Part shown: positions 1 through 6,586 of the stretch, in pieces
Position numbering within the stretch: position 1 is the first letter of the stretch
Layout of the letters: every line of letters starts with the position of its first letter
Source of the DNA: Propionibacterium sp.
GTDB lineage: Bacteria > Actinomycetota > Actinomycetes > Propionibacteriales > Propionibacteriaceae
Reading direction: 5' to 3'
Length of the DNA stretch: 15,176 nucleotides
NCBI GenBank assembly: GCA_012719335.1
Contig: JAAYAO010000170.1
Location: 1 to 15,176, forward strand
Program-made: the position numbers and the translations under genes
The notes under the pieces: model-generated
Seen by the model: only the letters and a program-made list of their open reading frames with translations
Told to the model about the DNA's origin: nothing
The model's database searches: none

Positions 1-2
1 CC

Positions 3-206
3 CTGGTCGAGGGCCGGGTGCGGGTGCTGTTCCACCTGTTGTCACCGGCCGGGCGGCCGCTGGCGATCACCGACGACCTGGCCTCCTTCTGGGCCGGCCC
101 CTACGCCCAGGTGCGCGCCGAGATGCGCGGCCGCTACCCCAAACACTCCTGGCCCGAAGACCCGTGGACCGCCCCGGCCACCGCCCGCACCAACCGCCGC
201 AAATGA
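3..206 (+). CDS. hrpB: ATP-dependent helicase HrpB, C-terminal fragment
   Basis: Only the last 67 residues are in the window; the reading frame is open at the left edge, so this is a 5'-truncated view of a normal gene rather than a broken one. HrpB is a DEAH-box RNA/DNA helicase of about 800 residues. The visible end is the HrpB C-terminal domain signature: '[21 protein letters not shown]', with the '[16 protein letters not shown]' block that closes nearly all HrpB proteins, then a short basic tail (TARTNRRK) and a TGA stop. The RYPKH.WPEDP motif is what identifies it. It is co-oriented with rpsT but separated by about 400 bases of repeats, so it is probably a separate transcription unit. Confidence 0.88.
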   Translation: MVEGRVRVLFHLLSPAGRPLAITDDLASFWAGPYAQVRAEMRGRYPKHSWPEDPWTAPATARTNRRK

Positions 207-210
207 TCCT

Positions 211-317
211 CCCGACGCCGGTTGAGCACGACGCCCTCCCCGAGGACGCAGGTTGAGCAGGACGCCCCTCGGGACGCTGGTTGAGCAGGATGCCCTCCCC
301 AAGGACGCTGGTTGAGC
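211..317. repeat. Tandem ~30-bp units with GGTTGAGC core
   Basis: Four copies of GACGC(C/A/T)GGTTGAGC begin at 214, 244, 273 and 304, so the period is 29 to 31 bases. The linkers are similar (aggacgccctcccc-like). The last copy runs straight into the full palindromic element at 309-346. The array starts within 10 bases of the hrpB stop codon. The units look like repeated left ends of the palindromic element. Confidence 0.8.
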
Positions 318-346
318 CGTGGCCGCTCGCGGCCACGAGTCGAAAC
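309..346. repeat. REP-like palindromic element, copy 1
   Basis: The element runs from GGTTGAGCC to GAGTCGAAACC. The core is a perfect hairpin, GTGGCCG-ctcg-CGGCCAC, and the ends GGTT/AACC also pair. It shares both ends with four more copies at 8207, 8848, 8971 and 9095, but its core differs in sequence while keeping the pairing. This pattern of compensatory change is expected of a folded element. Confidence 0.8.
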
Positions 347-381
347 CCGTCCGGGTCAGCACACAAGGAACCCACGCCATT

Positions 382-426
382 ATCGTGTGAGTTCTTGCCC
401 CGGGGGCGGGCAGAATGTCACACGAT
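382..426. terminator. 45-nt hairpin between hrpB and rpsT (possible terminator)
   Basis: The outer arms ATCGTGTGA (382-390) and TCACACGAT (418-426) are perfect 9-base complements. Inside them, TTC-T-T-GCCC (392-400) pairs with GGGCAGAA (408-415) with one bulged T, leaving a G-rich loop. There is no U-tract beyond 'ctttc', so it is not a classical Rho-independent terminator. It could be a U-less actinobacterial terminator for hrpB or a structured or protein-bound site. Confidence 0.45.
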
Positions 427-495
427 CTTTCGGGCAACCCCGACGCCGGGTCACCAACAGCGGGTTACACCACAGCACCCCGGCCCCTGCGGCGA

Positions 496-525
496 TTGGC
501 GCATCCCGGGGCGGGTTGTTAGAGT
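496..525 (+). promoter_or_regulatory. Predicted rpsT promoter
   Basis: TTGGCG (496-501) and TAGAGT (520-525), spaced by 18 bases, each match 4 of 6 positions of the sigma-70 consensus. TAGAGT-like -10 boxes are common in high-GC actinobacteria. The start point would lie near 532, giving a leader of about 83 bases before the GTG of rpsT. Confidence 0.45.
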
Positions 526-614
526 AGGTCGTCGCGTCGCGAGACGGCGAGCTTTTGTGCTTGCCTCCTTGGCGCACCAGACCCGAAGAATCCAACGAAG
601 CAGAGGTTTGCCCC

Positions 615-875
615 GTGGCAAATATCAAGTCCCAGATCAAGCGCAACAAGACCAACGAGAAGGCGCGCTTGCGCAACAAGGCCGTCAAGTCGGCCCTGCG
701 CACCCATGCCCGTCGGTTCAATGAGGCCGTCGAGGCCGGCGAGACCGAGAAGGCTCAGGAGCTCGCCCGCACCGCCACCCGTGCGCTGGATCGTGCCGTG
801 AGCAAGGGCGTCATCCACCGCAACCAGGCCGCGAACCGCAAGTCGACGATCGCCGCCAAGGCTGCCTCGCTCTGA
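615..875 (+). CDS. rpsT: 30S ribosomal protein S20
   Basis: S20 binds 16S rRNA at the base of the body of the small subunit and is a primary assembly protein. The product is 86 residues, the normal size for the family, and begins [16 protein letters not shown], the classical S20 start. It is almost entirely helical and basic, with the conserved 'KSALRT..RRF..A' segment (25-35) and '[22 protein letters not shown]' near the C-terminus. The start is the GTG at 615: an AGAGG stretch at 602-606 sits 8 bases upstream, and the N-terminus matches family members exactly. An upstream in-frame start would add an unrelated tail. A strong terminator follows, so it appears monocistronic. In many actinobacteria rpsT lies near holA, as here. 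Confidence 0.97.
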   Translation: MANIKSQIKRNKTNEKARLRNKAVKSALRTHARRFNEAVEAGETEKAQELARTATRALDRAVSKGVIHRNQAANRKSTIAAKAASL

Positions 876-917
876 TTTCGTCGGCCGTTCCGGCCGCCAT
901 TGACCTACTTCGGGTTG

Positions 918-948
918 ACCGGCGTTCCCCTCGGGGACGCCGGTTTTT
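918..948 (+). terminator. Rho-independent terminator of rpsT
   Basis: The stem ACCGGCGT-t-CCCC pairs with GGGGACGCCGGT, with a single bulged T and a tiny loop, and is followed by TTTTT (944-948). It is 43 bases past the rpsT stop codon. It is the clearest intrinsic terminator in the window. Confidence 0.9.
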
Positions 949-984
949 GGCGTCCCCGGGATTGCCCGATTCCTGTCGCCGATG

Positions 985-1012
985 TTGTTCCTGACCGGTC
1001 GGTGAGGACAAT
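985..1012 (+). promoter_or_regulatory. Possible promoter for rhomboid gene
   Basis: TTGTTC (985-990) and GACAAT (1007-1012), with a 16-base spacer, resemble -35 and -10 boxes. Transcription would start at or within a base or two of the ATG at 1019, implying a leaderless or nearly leaderless mRNA. The competing reading is that GGTGAGGA (1001-1008) is a Shine-Dalgarno sequence 10 bases before the ATG, which would need a promoter further upstream. Confidence 0.3.
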
Positions 1013-1018
1013 GGAGCC

Positions 1019-1624
1019 ATGAGTCACTCCCCCGTCACCACCCCGTCGCGCTGGGAACAGCCCAAACGGGCCGCCCTGCTGATCGGCGGCCTGCTGGTGG
1101 TGATGTACCTGCTCGAACTGATCGACACGATCACCCTCGGTTTTCTCGATCAGTTCGGGATCCGCACCTGGGACCCCTCCTCCCTGCCGATGATCTTCGT
1201 CGCCCCGCTGCTGCACTTCGGCTGGTCGCACCTGTTCGCGAACACGATTCCGTTCGCGGTGTTGGGGTTCCTGATCCGGGTGACCACCTCGTTCGGACGG
1301 TGGCTGGTCACCACCGTGATCACCGCGATCACCTCGGGTCTGCTGGCCTGGCTGTTGTCACCCCTGAACGCGATCGTGGCCGGCGCCAGCGGGGTGATCT
1401 TCGGGTACCTCACCTACCTGCTGGCCCGGGGCATCTTCAGCCGGGACGTGTGGCAGATCGTGCTGGCCGTGGTGGTGTTCGCCATCTACGGGTCGGTGCT
1501 GTTGGGGGTGTTGCCGACCGCGGCCGGGGTGTCGTGGCAGGCACATCTGGGCGGGGCGATCGGCGGCGTACTGGCCGCCTGGCTGTTGCACGGTCGGGCC
1601 CGGCAGGCCGAAACCGTCCGCTAG
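1019..1624 (+). CDS. Rhomboid-family intramembrane serine protease
   Basis: The 201-residue integral membrane protein should cleave transmembrane helices of substrate proteins inside the bilayer. Six to seven hydrophobic segments run through the protein (about 18-40, 58-66, 74-90, 96-115, 118-137, 146-166, 173-190). The rhomboid signature is intact: H66 with 'HFGWSHLFANTIPF' and N75 (oxyanion/loop region), the catalytic serine S124 in 'GASGVIFG' (122-129) and the catalytic histidine H176 in 'SWQAHLGGAIGG'. The N-terminal 16 residues are polar and cytosolic. The size suits a minimal six-TM bacterial rhomboid. The substrate is unknown. The gene follows the rpsT terminator and converges on holA with only 23 bases between stop codons. 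Confidence 0.93.
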   Translation: MSHSPVTTPSRWEQPKRAALLIGGLLVVMYLLELIDTITLGFLDQFGIRTWDPSSLPMIFVAPLLHFGWSHLFANTIPFAVLGFLIRVTTSFGRWLVTTVITAITSGLLAWLLSPLNAIVAGASGVIFGYLTYLLARGIFSRDVWQIVLAVVVFAIYGSVLLGVLPTAAGVSWQAHLGGAIGGVLAAWLLHGRARQAETVR

Positions 1625-1647
1625 GTGTACTGACCGGGACGGATCGC

Positions 1648-2613
1648 TCAGCGACGCACCAGCCCGCTGATCTGCAGCACCATCCGCTCCAGCGCGTACT
1701 CGGGATCGTTGGCCGCACCCTTGATGTCGGCATCGGCCGTGGCGGTCACCAGCAGCGCCCGGGCCAGGGTGTCCTGTTGCCAGCCGCGCAGTTGCTGGCG
1801 CATCGTCTTCAGCTTCCACGGCGGCACGCCCACCTCGGCGGCGATGTCGGCGTCGCGCCCGCCCCGACGGGCCCCGGCGAGTTTGGCCAGGCCCCGCAAC
1901 CCGGACGCGCAGGCGCTGGTCACCAGCACCGGGGCCACCCCGGTGGCCAGCGCCCACCGCAACTGCCCCAGGGCCTGTTGGGGGCGTCCGTTGATCGCGG
2001 CGTCGGCGATCGCGAAGCTGGTCACCTCGGCCCGTCCGGCGAAATACCGGTGCACGAAGGCTTCACTGATCGCGTGGCCGTCGGCGTCGGCGACCAGTTG
2101 ACTCACCGCACTGGCCAGCGACCGCAGGTCGGTGCCCACCGCGTCCACCAGGGCGACCGCGGCCTCCGAGTCGATCCGGCCACCGGCCGAACGCACCTCG
2201 TGTTGCACGAACTTGGGCACCTCGAAGGCCTTCGGTTTGGGGCAGGCGACCTCCTTCACCCCGGCCTTCTTGAGTGTGTTCAGCACCCCGCGCCCCTTGT
2301 TGCCCGACGACGGCACCAACACCAGGGCTGCCTCGGGGTGCGGGTCGGCGGCCATCGCGAGAATCTGATCGGCCACCTCGTCGGCGGCATCGCCCAGGTC
2401 GCGGATCACCGTCACCGAGCTGGCGGCGAACAACGAGCCGGCGGTCATCTCCGACAACGAACCGGCGGTCACCTCCGCGGCCGCGACATCGTGCACCTCG
2501 ACCTCGGGCTCGGCGTCGCGGCAGGCGCGCACCAGGCGGGCAACGGCACGGTCGACGAGCAGGTCCTCGCCCCCGGTGATCAGGGTGACGGTGCCGAACG
2601 GTGCTGTCTCCAC
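1648..2613 (-). CDS. holA: DNA polymerase III subunit delta (clamp loader)
   Basis: Delta is the clamp-loader subunit that opens the beta sliding clamp. The 321-residue product starts VETAPFGTVTLITGGEDLLVDRAV, matching the delta N-terminal 'lv.G.E..l...av' motif. It continues with 'SGNKGRG.LNTLKKAG.KEV.C.KPK', 'LVDAVGTDLRSLASAVSQLVAD' and ends 'DADIKGAANDPEYALERMVLQI', the usual delta C-terminus. The start is uncertain. GTG at 2613 gives the family-like N-terminus. A second in-frame GTG at 2646 would add 11 residues and overlap the stop of the preceding DnaE-like gene by four bases (GTGA), as in translational coupling. Neither has a strong Shine-Dalgarno. In many actinobacteria holA follows comEC; here a DnaE-like gene precedes it instead. 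Confidence 0.93.
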   Translation of the reverse strand: METAPFGTVTLITGGEDLLVDRAVARLVRACRDAEPEVEVHDVAAAEVTAGSLSEMTAGSLFAASSVTVIRDLGDAADEVADQILAMAADPHPEAALVLVPSSGNKGRGVLNTLKKAGVKEVACPKPKAFEVPKFVQHEVRSAGGRIDSEAAVALVDAVGTDLRSLASAVSQLVADADGHAISEAFVHRYFAGRAEVTSFAIADAAINGRPQQALGQLRWALATGVAPVLVTSACASGLRGLAKLAGARRGGRDADIAAEVGVPPWKLKTMRQQLRGWQQDTLARALLVTATADADIKGAANDPEYALERMVLQISGLVRR

Positions 2614-2642
2614 GGGTCCAGCATGCCAGTTGCCACCGACAC

Positions 2643-5036
2643 TCACCCGGTGGCGGCCTCCCGGCGGGCGGTGGTGGCCACCGCGACGGTGAACTCGCTG
2701 GGATAGTGCGCCTTCAACCAGGCCATCCAGTAGCTGATCATCGCGTACGGGGCCATATGGGCCTTGGTCACCGTGTGCTGGGTGGTCGCCAGCAACCACT
2801 CCCAGGCCGCCTCGGCCGCGTCCAGGCTGTGCGCCCGGACGATCATGCTCGCCTGGAACCGCATGTACTCCTCGTCCAGCTTCGAGAAGCGCCGCGCACC
2901 CAGCAGTCGCCACAACCGGTCGGTCTCGACGAGGTCGTACCCGGTCAGCGCGTGGATCACACGCATCACCTGTTCCTGGTACAGCAGCATCCCGTGGGTC
3001 TCGCCCAGGATCGGTGGCAGCAACTCGGCCAACTCCGGGTGCGGGTACTCGATGGGTTCCAGCCCGTGTTTGCGGCGGGCGTAGGCCCCGAGCGCCCCGC
3101 GGGACAGCATCGATTGCCGGCGCAGGGTGACGAAGGCGACCAGGTCACCGAAACCGTCGGGCACGATCTCGCGCAACAGTTCGGCGTCGTAGCTCTGCTC
3201 GAACTGGTACAGACCACTGGTGTTGCCCCGGTTCAGCAACCGATAGGTGGCGCGATCGGTGGGGGCCCGGGACAGTTCGTCCAACCGCACCCGGATGCCG
3301 ATCTCCGACAGTCGGTGCAGCACCTCGCCGATGGTGGCCAGCGCCCGGTGCGGCAGGATCTCCAACCGTCGACAGGATCGCTCGGCCACCTCGGCGGTGT
3401 ACTGGGTCAGCACCCTGCCCCGCTCGTCGCGGAACACCGGGACGGTTTCGTCCATCGGCCCGTCGGAGAGCAGCAGCACCCAGTCGTTGGCGACATACCC
3501 GCGGGTGAGGCCCTCGAGCCGGCCGGCGAGTTGCAGGATGTCGGCCACCCGGTCGTCCAGACCGAGCAGCCGCCGCAGCCCCTCACCCTCGTCGTACAGG
3601 TGGTGGGCGGCATTGTGCAGATCGGTCAACGGCAGCCGGAACGGAATCGCCGCCCGCACCCGCCGGGCCAGGTCGTCGGGGCAGTCGATCAACCGGCAGG
3701 CCTCCCGCAGCGCCGCCCCGGCGTGATACACGGCGCGGCGGGACGGTCGGGCCACCCGATCCGGCCCGTGCCGAGCCACGACGTGGTCGATGACCTCCTC
3801 GACCCGGTCGGCGTCGTAGTCGACGGCCAGACCGACGAAACGCTCGGTGCCGGTGTTGAGCAGCCGTTCGAAGATCAGGCCGTGTTCCAGCGGGTCGAGG
3901 TCGGTGATACCGAGGGCATAACAGCAGATCGAGGACGCGTTGCTGCCCCGGCCCGGCCCGACCACGATGCCCAGGTCACGGGCGGTGGCCACCTGATCGG
4001 CCACCAACAGGAAGTGGCTCGTGTGCCCCATCTGCTCTATCACCCGCAGCTCGGCGGCGGCCCGCTCCCGCGCCCGAGGCGGTACTCCGCGCGGATAGCG
4101 GCCGGTCAAGCCCTGTTCGACCAGCCGGGCCAGCCGGCCGTGTTCGGTGTACCCGACCGGCACCGGGGCCGGCGGCGGAAGCACGGCCGGGAGCGGGTCG
4201 GTGAGGGTGCACCGTTCGGCGATCTCGAGAGTGGCGTCGCAGGCCTGCGGCAGCTCGGCGAAGAGTGCCCGCATCCGGGCCGGGGACAGCAGCGCCCGGT
4301 GCGATTCCCCGGGCGACAGTTGCCCGGGGGCGTGGCTGCGGGCCCGTCCGGGCATCCGCAGTAGGGCGTCGTTGTCGGCGGCATCGGTGGTGCGGACGTG
4401 GTGGACGTCGTTGGTGGCGACCAACGGCAGGTCGAGGTCCCGCGAGATGCGCACCAGCCCGTCGCGCACCTCGGCGCTCAGCAACTGCGGGTGGACGATC
4501 TCGACGTACAGGTTCCCGGGGCCGAGGATGTCGCGCAGGGTCGCCGCGGTGTCGCGGGCCGCGTCGTAGCGGCCCTGCCGCAGGTGGGTGTGCACCTCAC
4601 CGTCGGCGCAGCCGGTGCTGCCGATCAGGCCGGCGGCACAGTCGGCCAGCACATCCCAGCCGGTGATCGGCAGGTTCCCGTCCGTCCGGTGGGGGCGAGA
4701 GGCCAACCGGTGCAGGTTGCGCAGCCCGGTGTCGTCACCGGCCCAGAGGGTGAGGTGACCGAACCGGCCTTCCTCGCGGCCGGGGTGCCGCCCGTCGCGG
4801 CCGAGGCGCTGCGGATCCATCGCCAGGTACGGCTCCAGACCGATGATCGGTTTCAGGCCGAACTTCTGCGCGCCGGCGACGAAATCCGGCACCCCGTGCA
4901 GGCGTCCGTGATCGGTGATCGCCAGGGCGGGCATGTCGTACAACTGGGCGCTGCGGCACAGGTGCCGCACCCGGGCGTTGGCGTCCCCGGCGGCGATTTC
5001 GGTGTGCACGTGCAGATGCACGAACGATTCCCCCAT
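2643..5036 (-). CDS. DnaE-like protein: PHP exonuclease intact, polymerase site lost
   Basis: The 797-residue protein is homologous to the replicative polymerase alpha subunit (usually about 1,150-1,200 residues) over the PHP, palm, thumb and fingers domains, and ends right after the fingers motif 'AYAMISYWMAWLKAHYPSEF'-like block (764-782). No HhH, beta-clamp motif, OB or tau-binding region follows. PHP domain (1-280): the nine expected metal ligands are all present (H9, H11, D18, H43, E68, H94, C143, D210, H212). Palm: 'GPGRGS' (360-365) and 'CYALGITDLDPLEHGLIFERLLN' survive. The catalytic 'PD.D.DF' block reads VGLAVDY, so the two aspartates are G402 and A404, and the third ('K.DFLGL') is RLEILPH with E559. 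'RPGP' is RRQS (639-642). The start at 5036 is set by a GGGAGGGA Shine-Dalgarno. holA follows immediately. It is a derived dnaE1-type paralog, and its biological role is unknown. Confidence 0.88.
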   Translation of the reverse strand: MGESFVHLHVHTEIAAGDANARVRHLCRSAQLYDMPALAITDHGRLHGVPDFVAGAQKFGLKPIIGLEPYLAMDPQRLGRDGRHPGREEGRFGHLTLWAGDDTGLRNLHRLASRPHRTDGNLPITGWDVLADCAAGLIGSTGCADGEVHTHLRQGRYDAARDTAATLRDILGPGNLYVEIVHPQLLSAEVRDGLVRISRDLDLPLVATNDVHHVRTTDAADNDALLRMPGRARSHAPGQLSPGESHRALLSPARMRALFAELPQACDATLEIAERCTLTDPLPAVLPPPAPVPVGYTEHGRLARLVEQGLTGRYPRGVPPRARERAAAELRVIEQMGHTSHFLLVADQVATARDLGIVVGPGRGSNASSICCYALGITDLDPLEHGLIFERLLNTGTERFVGLAVDYDADRVEEVIDHVVARHGPDRVARPSRRAVYHAGAALREACRLIDCPDDLARRVRAAIPFRLPLTDLHNAAHHLYDEGEGLRRLLGLDDRVADILQLAGRLEGLTRGYVANDWVLLLSDGPMDETVPVFRDERGRVLTQYTAEVAERSCRRLEILPHRALATIGEVLHRLSEIGIRVRLDELSRAPTDRATYRLLNRGNTSGLYQFEQSYDAELLREIVPDGFGDLVAFVTLRRQSMLSRGALGAYARRKHGLEPIEYPHPELAELLPPILGETHGMLLYQEQVMRVIHALTGYDLVETDRLWRLLGARRFSKLDEEYMRFQASMIVRAHSLDAAEAAWEWLLATTQHTVTKAHMAPYAMISYWMAWLKAHYPSEFTVAVATTARREAATG

Positions 5037-5039
5037 GGC

Positions 5040-5047
5040 TCCCTCCC
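5040..5047 (-). promoter_or_regulatory. Shine-Dalgarno fixing the DnaE-like start
   Basis: On the minus strand GGGAGGGA ends 3 bases before the ATG at 5036, inside a longer GGGGGAGGG purine run that allows register at the usual spacing. It supports starting at MGESFVHLHVHTE rather than at the in-frame ATG at 5183, which would extend through the divergent promoter region with a non-homologous basic tail. Confidence 0.7.
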
Positions 5048-5130
5048 CCGGTGCGTCCGCTCCTTCCACTGTGACACGCGGCTCCGACAGGCGCGTCGAC
5101 GGACCCCGACGGGTCCGGAATCGACCCCTC

Positions 5131-5159
5131 TTGCCGATACCCCCGGGGGTATGTATGCT
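5131..5159 (+). promoter_or_regulatory. Promoter of persulfide detoxification operon
   Basis: TTGCCG (5131-5136) and TATGCT (5154-5159) are separated by exactly 17 bases, each matching 4 of 6 consensus positions. The 16-base palindrome at 5137-5152 fills the spacer. Transcription should begin near 5166, giving a leader of about 35 bases. Confidence 0.65.
5137..5152. promoter_or_regulatory. CsoR/CstR-type operator (ATACCCCCGGGGGTAT)
   Basis: The site is a perfect 16-base palindrome of the ATAC-C-run-G-run-GTAT type recognised by CsoR-family repressors (CsoR, CstR, RcnR class). CstR repressors sense persulfide through a pair of cysteines and control persulfide dioxygenase/rhodanese genes such as cstB, which is exactly what follows here. 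Placement between -35 and -10 would block RNA polymerase. No CsoR-family gene lies in the window, so the regulator must be elsewhere. Confidence 0.75.
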
Positions 5160-5200
5160 TGAGTCGTAACGAACTGAGAACACGCAGCGAGGAGCACCCC

Positions 5201-6574
5201 ATGCATTTCACGCAGTACTACCTGGACTGCCTGTCGCAGGCGTCCTATCTGATCGGCGACCCCAACACCGGACGTGCGGTCGTGGTGGATCCGCGCCGCG
5301 ACATCGAGGAATACCTCGCCGACGCGAAGAAGGCCGGGCTGACCATCGAGGGCGTGATCCTGACCCACTTCCACGCCGACTTCGTCTCCGGCCACCTGGA
5401 ACTGGCCGAGGCCACCGGCGCCTGGATCGGGTTCGGGGATCAGGCCGAGCCCGAGTTCGACTTCCGTCCGCTGTCCGACGGTGAGCGCATCTCGCTGGGG
5501 GACGTCCAGCTCGAGATCATGACCACGCCGGGCCACACCCCCGAGTCGATCAGCGTTCTCGTCTACGAGCACGCCGAGGACGAGGTTGCCTACGGCGTGC
5601 TGACCGGCGATGCCCTGTTCATCGGCGACGTGGGCCGTCCCGACCTGTTGGCCTCGATCGGTTTCACCCAGGCCGAACTGGCCTCGAAGCTCTACCACTC
5701 GGTGCAGCACAAGCTGATGGCCCTGCCCGACGAGGTGAAGGTCTACCCGGCACACGGAGCCGGTTCGGCCTGCGGCAAGAACCTGTCGACCGAGAAGGTC
5801 TCCACCATCGGCAATCAGCGGATGAGCAACTACGCCTGCGTGCCGATGAGCGAGGAGAAGTTCGTCGACCTGGTCACCGAGGGTCAGCCCCCGGCCCCGG
5901 CCTACTTCGTGCACGATGCGGTCGCGAACCGGCAGGAGCGCGAGGTGCGCGAACCGGGCACCGAGATCCCGCCGCTCAACGCCGCGCAGATCGCCGCGGT
6001 GCTGGAGGAGGGTGTCGTGGTGCTGGACTCGCGGGATCCGATGGATTTCGCCGCCGGGCACGTGGCGGGCTCGATCAATGTCGGTTTCGACGGCCGGATG
6101 GCCGAGACCGCCGGCATGGTGATCAAGCCCGACGAGAAGTTCGTGATCGTCGCCGAAGCGGGCCAGGAGCAGGAGACCGCCCTGCGGATGGCCCGGATCG
6201 GTTTCGACAAGGCGATCGGTTACCTGCCGAATGTCGAGAAGTACCTGGTCGAGCACCAGGACCGCGCCCAGCGGGCCAGCCGGATGACCCCGGCCCGGAT
6301 GTTCGAGATCCTCTCCACCGACGAGGACGTGCAACTGGTCGACATCCGCAACGAGGGTGAGCTGGTCAACGGGGTGGTGGACGGTGCCAAGCACATTCCG
6401 CTGGCCCAGATCCCCAGCCGCTACGCCGAACTCGACCCCACGAAGCCGATCGTCCTGCACTGCGCCGGCGGCTACCGCTCCAGTGTGGGCGCGAGCTGGC
6501 TGCGCAACCACGGCTACGCCGATGTGTCCGACGTGCTCGGCGGCTACAACGCCATCGAGACCGTCTCGGCCTGA
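5201..6574 (+). CDS. Persulfide dioxygenase (MBL fold) with two rhodanese domains
   Basis: The 457-residue cytosolic enzyme has a CstB/ETHE1-like layout and should oxidise low-molecular-weight persulfides to sulfite or thiosulfate using non-haem iron. The metallo-beta-lactamase domain (1-230) has 'THFHADF' (H56, H58, D60), 'TPGHTPES' (H112), 'TGDALFIGDVGRPDLL' (D137) and 'YPAHGAGSACGKNLS' (H185), the pattern of iron-dependent persulfide dioxygenases rather than glyoxalase II. Rhodanese domain 1 (about 258-350) has the fold motifs ('LDSRDPMDFAAGHVAGSINV') but the active-site cysteine position reads VIVAEAGQEQE, with no Cys. Rhodanese 2 (365-455) is complete, 'HCAGGYRSS' with C421. The start at 5201 has a GCGAGGAG Shine-Dalgarno at 5187-5194. 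It is first in an operon with the TSUP exporter 12 bases downstream and is regulated from the palindromic promoter. Confidence 0.92.
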   Translation: MHFTQYYLDCLSQASYLIGDPNTGRAVVVDPRRDIEEYLADAKKAGLTIEGVILTHFHADFVSGHLELAEATGAWIGFGDQAEPEFDFRPLSDGERISLGDVQLEIMTTPGHTPESISVLVYEHAEDEVAYGVLTGDALFIGDVGRPDLLASIGFTQAELASKLYHSVQHKLMALPDEVKVYPAHGAGSACGKNLSTEKVSTIGNQRMSNYACVPMSEEKFVDLVTEGQPPAPAYFVHDAVANRQEREVREPGTEIPPLNAAQIAAVLEEGVVVLDSRDPMDFAAGHVAGSINVGFDGRMAETAGMVIKPDEKFVIVAEAGQEQETALRMARIGFDKAIGYLPNVEKYLVEHQDRAQRASRMTPARMFEILSTDEDVQLVDIRNEGELVNGVVDGAKHIPLAQIPSRYAELDPTKPIVLHCAGGYRSSVGASWLRNHGYADVSDVLGGYNAIETVSA

Positions 6575-6586
6575 GGGAGTTCGTAG

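Larger units (their letters stand above)
207..614. other. Non-coding spacer hrpB-rpsT
   Basis: This 408-base stretch contains no gene I can support. In order it holds the tandem GGTTGAGC units, one REP-like palindrome, the 45-nt hairpin, the predicted rpsT promoter and an untranslated leader of roughly 80 bases. Short open frames across it have no recognisable product and cross the repeats. Confidence 0.7.

Noticed and set aside
211..346. Regularly spaced repeats considered as a CRISPR array
   Set aside because: The units are only about 14 bases, the spacers resemble one another, no cas gene is near, and the array grades into a REP-like palindrome.
1300..2706. Plus-strand open frame covering the end of the rhomboid gene and holA
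   Set aside because: It crosses two recognisable genes in other frames and has no domain of its own.
2601..4364. Long plus-strand open frame (587 codons) over the DnaE-like gene
   Set aside because: It is antisense to a gene with clear PHP and DnaE motifs. Its product is His/Gly/Arg-rich with no domain, as expected of a frame shadow in high-GC DNA.
2643..5036. DnaE-like gene as a sequencing artefact or frameshifted pseudogene
   Set aside because: The frame is open for 797 codons, homology is continuous from PHP to fingers, the missing catalytic residues are clean substitutions, and the PHP ligands are all kept.
5037..5183. Longer N-terminus for the DnaE-like protein starting at 5183
   Set aside because: The added 49 residues are basic and non-homologous and would run through the divergent promoter and operator. 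The ATG at 5036 has a strong Shine-Dalgarno and starts right at the PHP domain.
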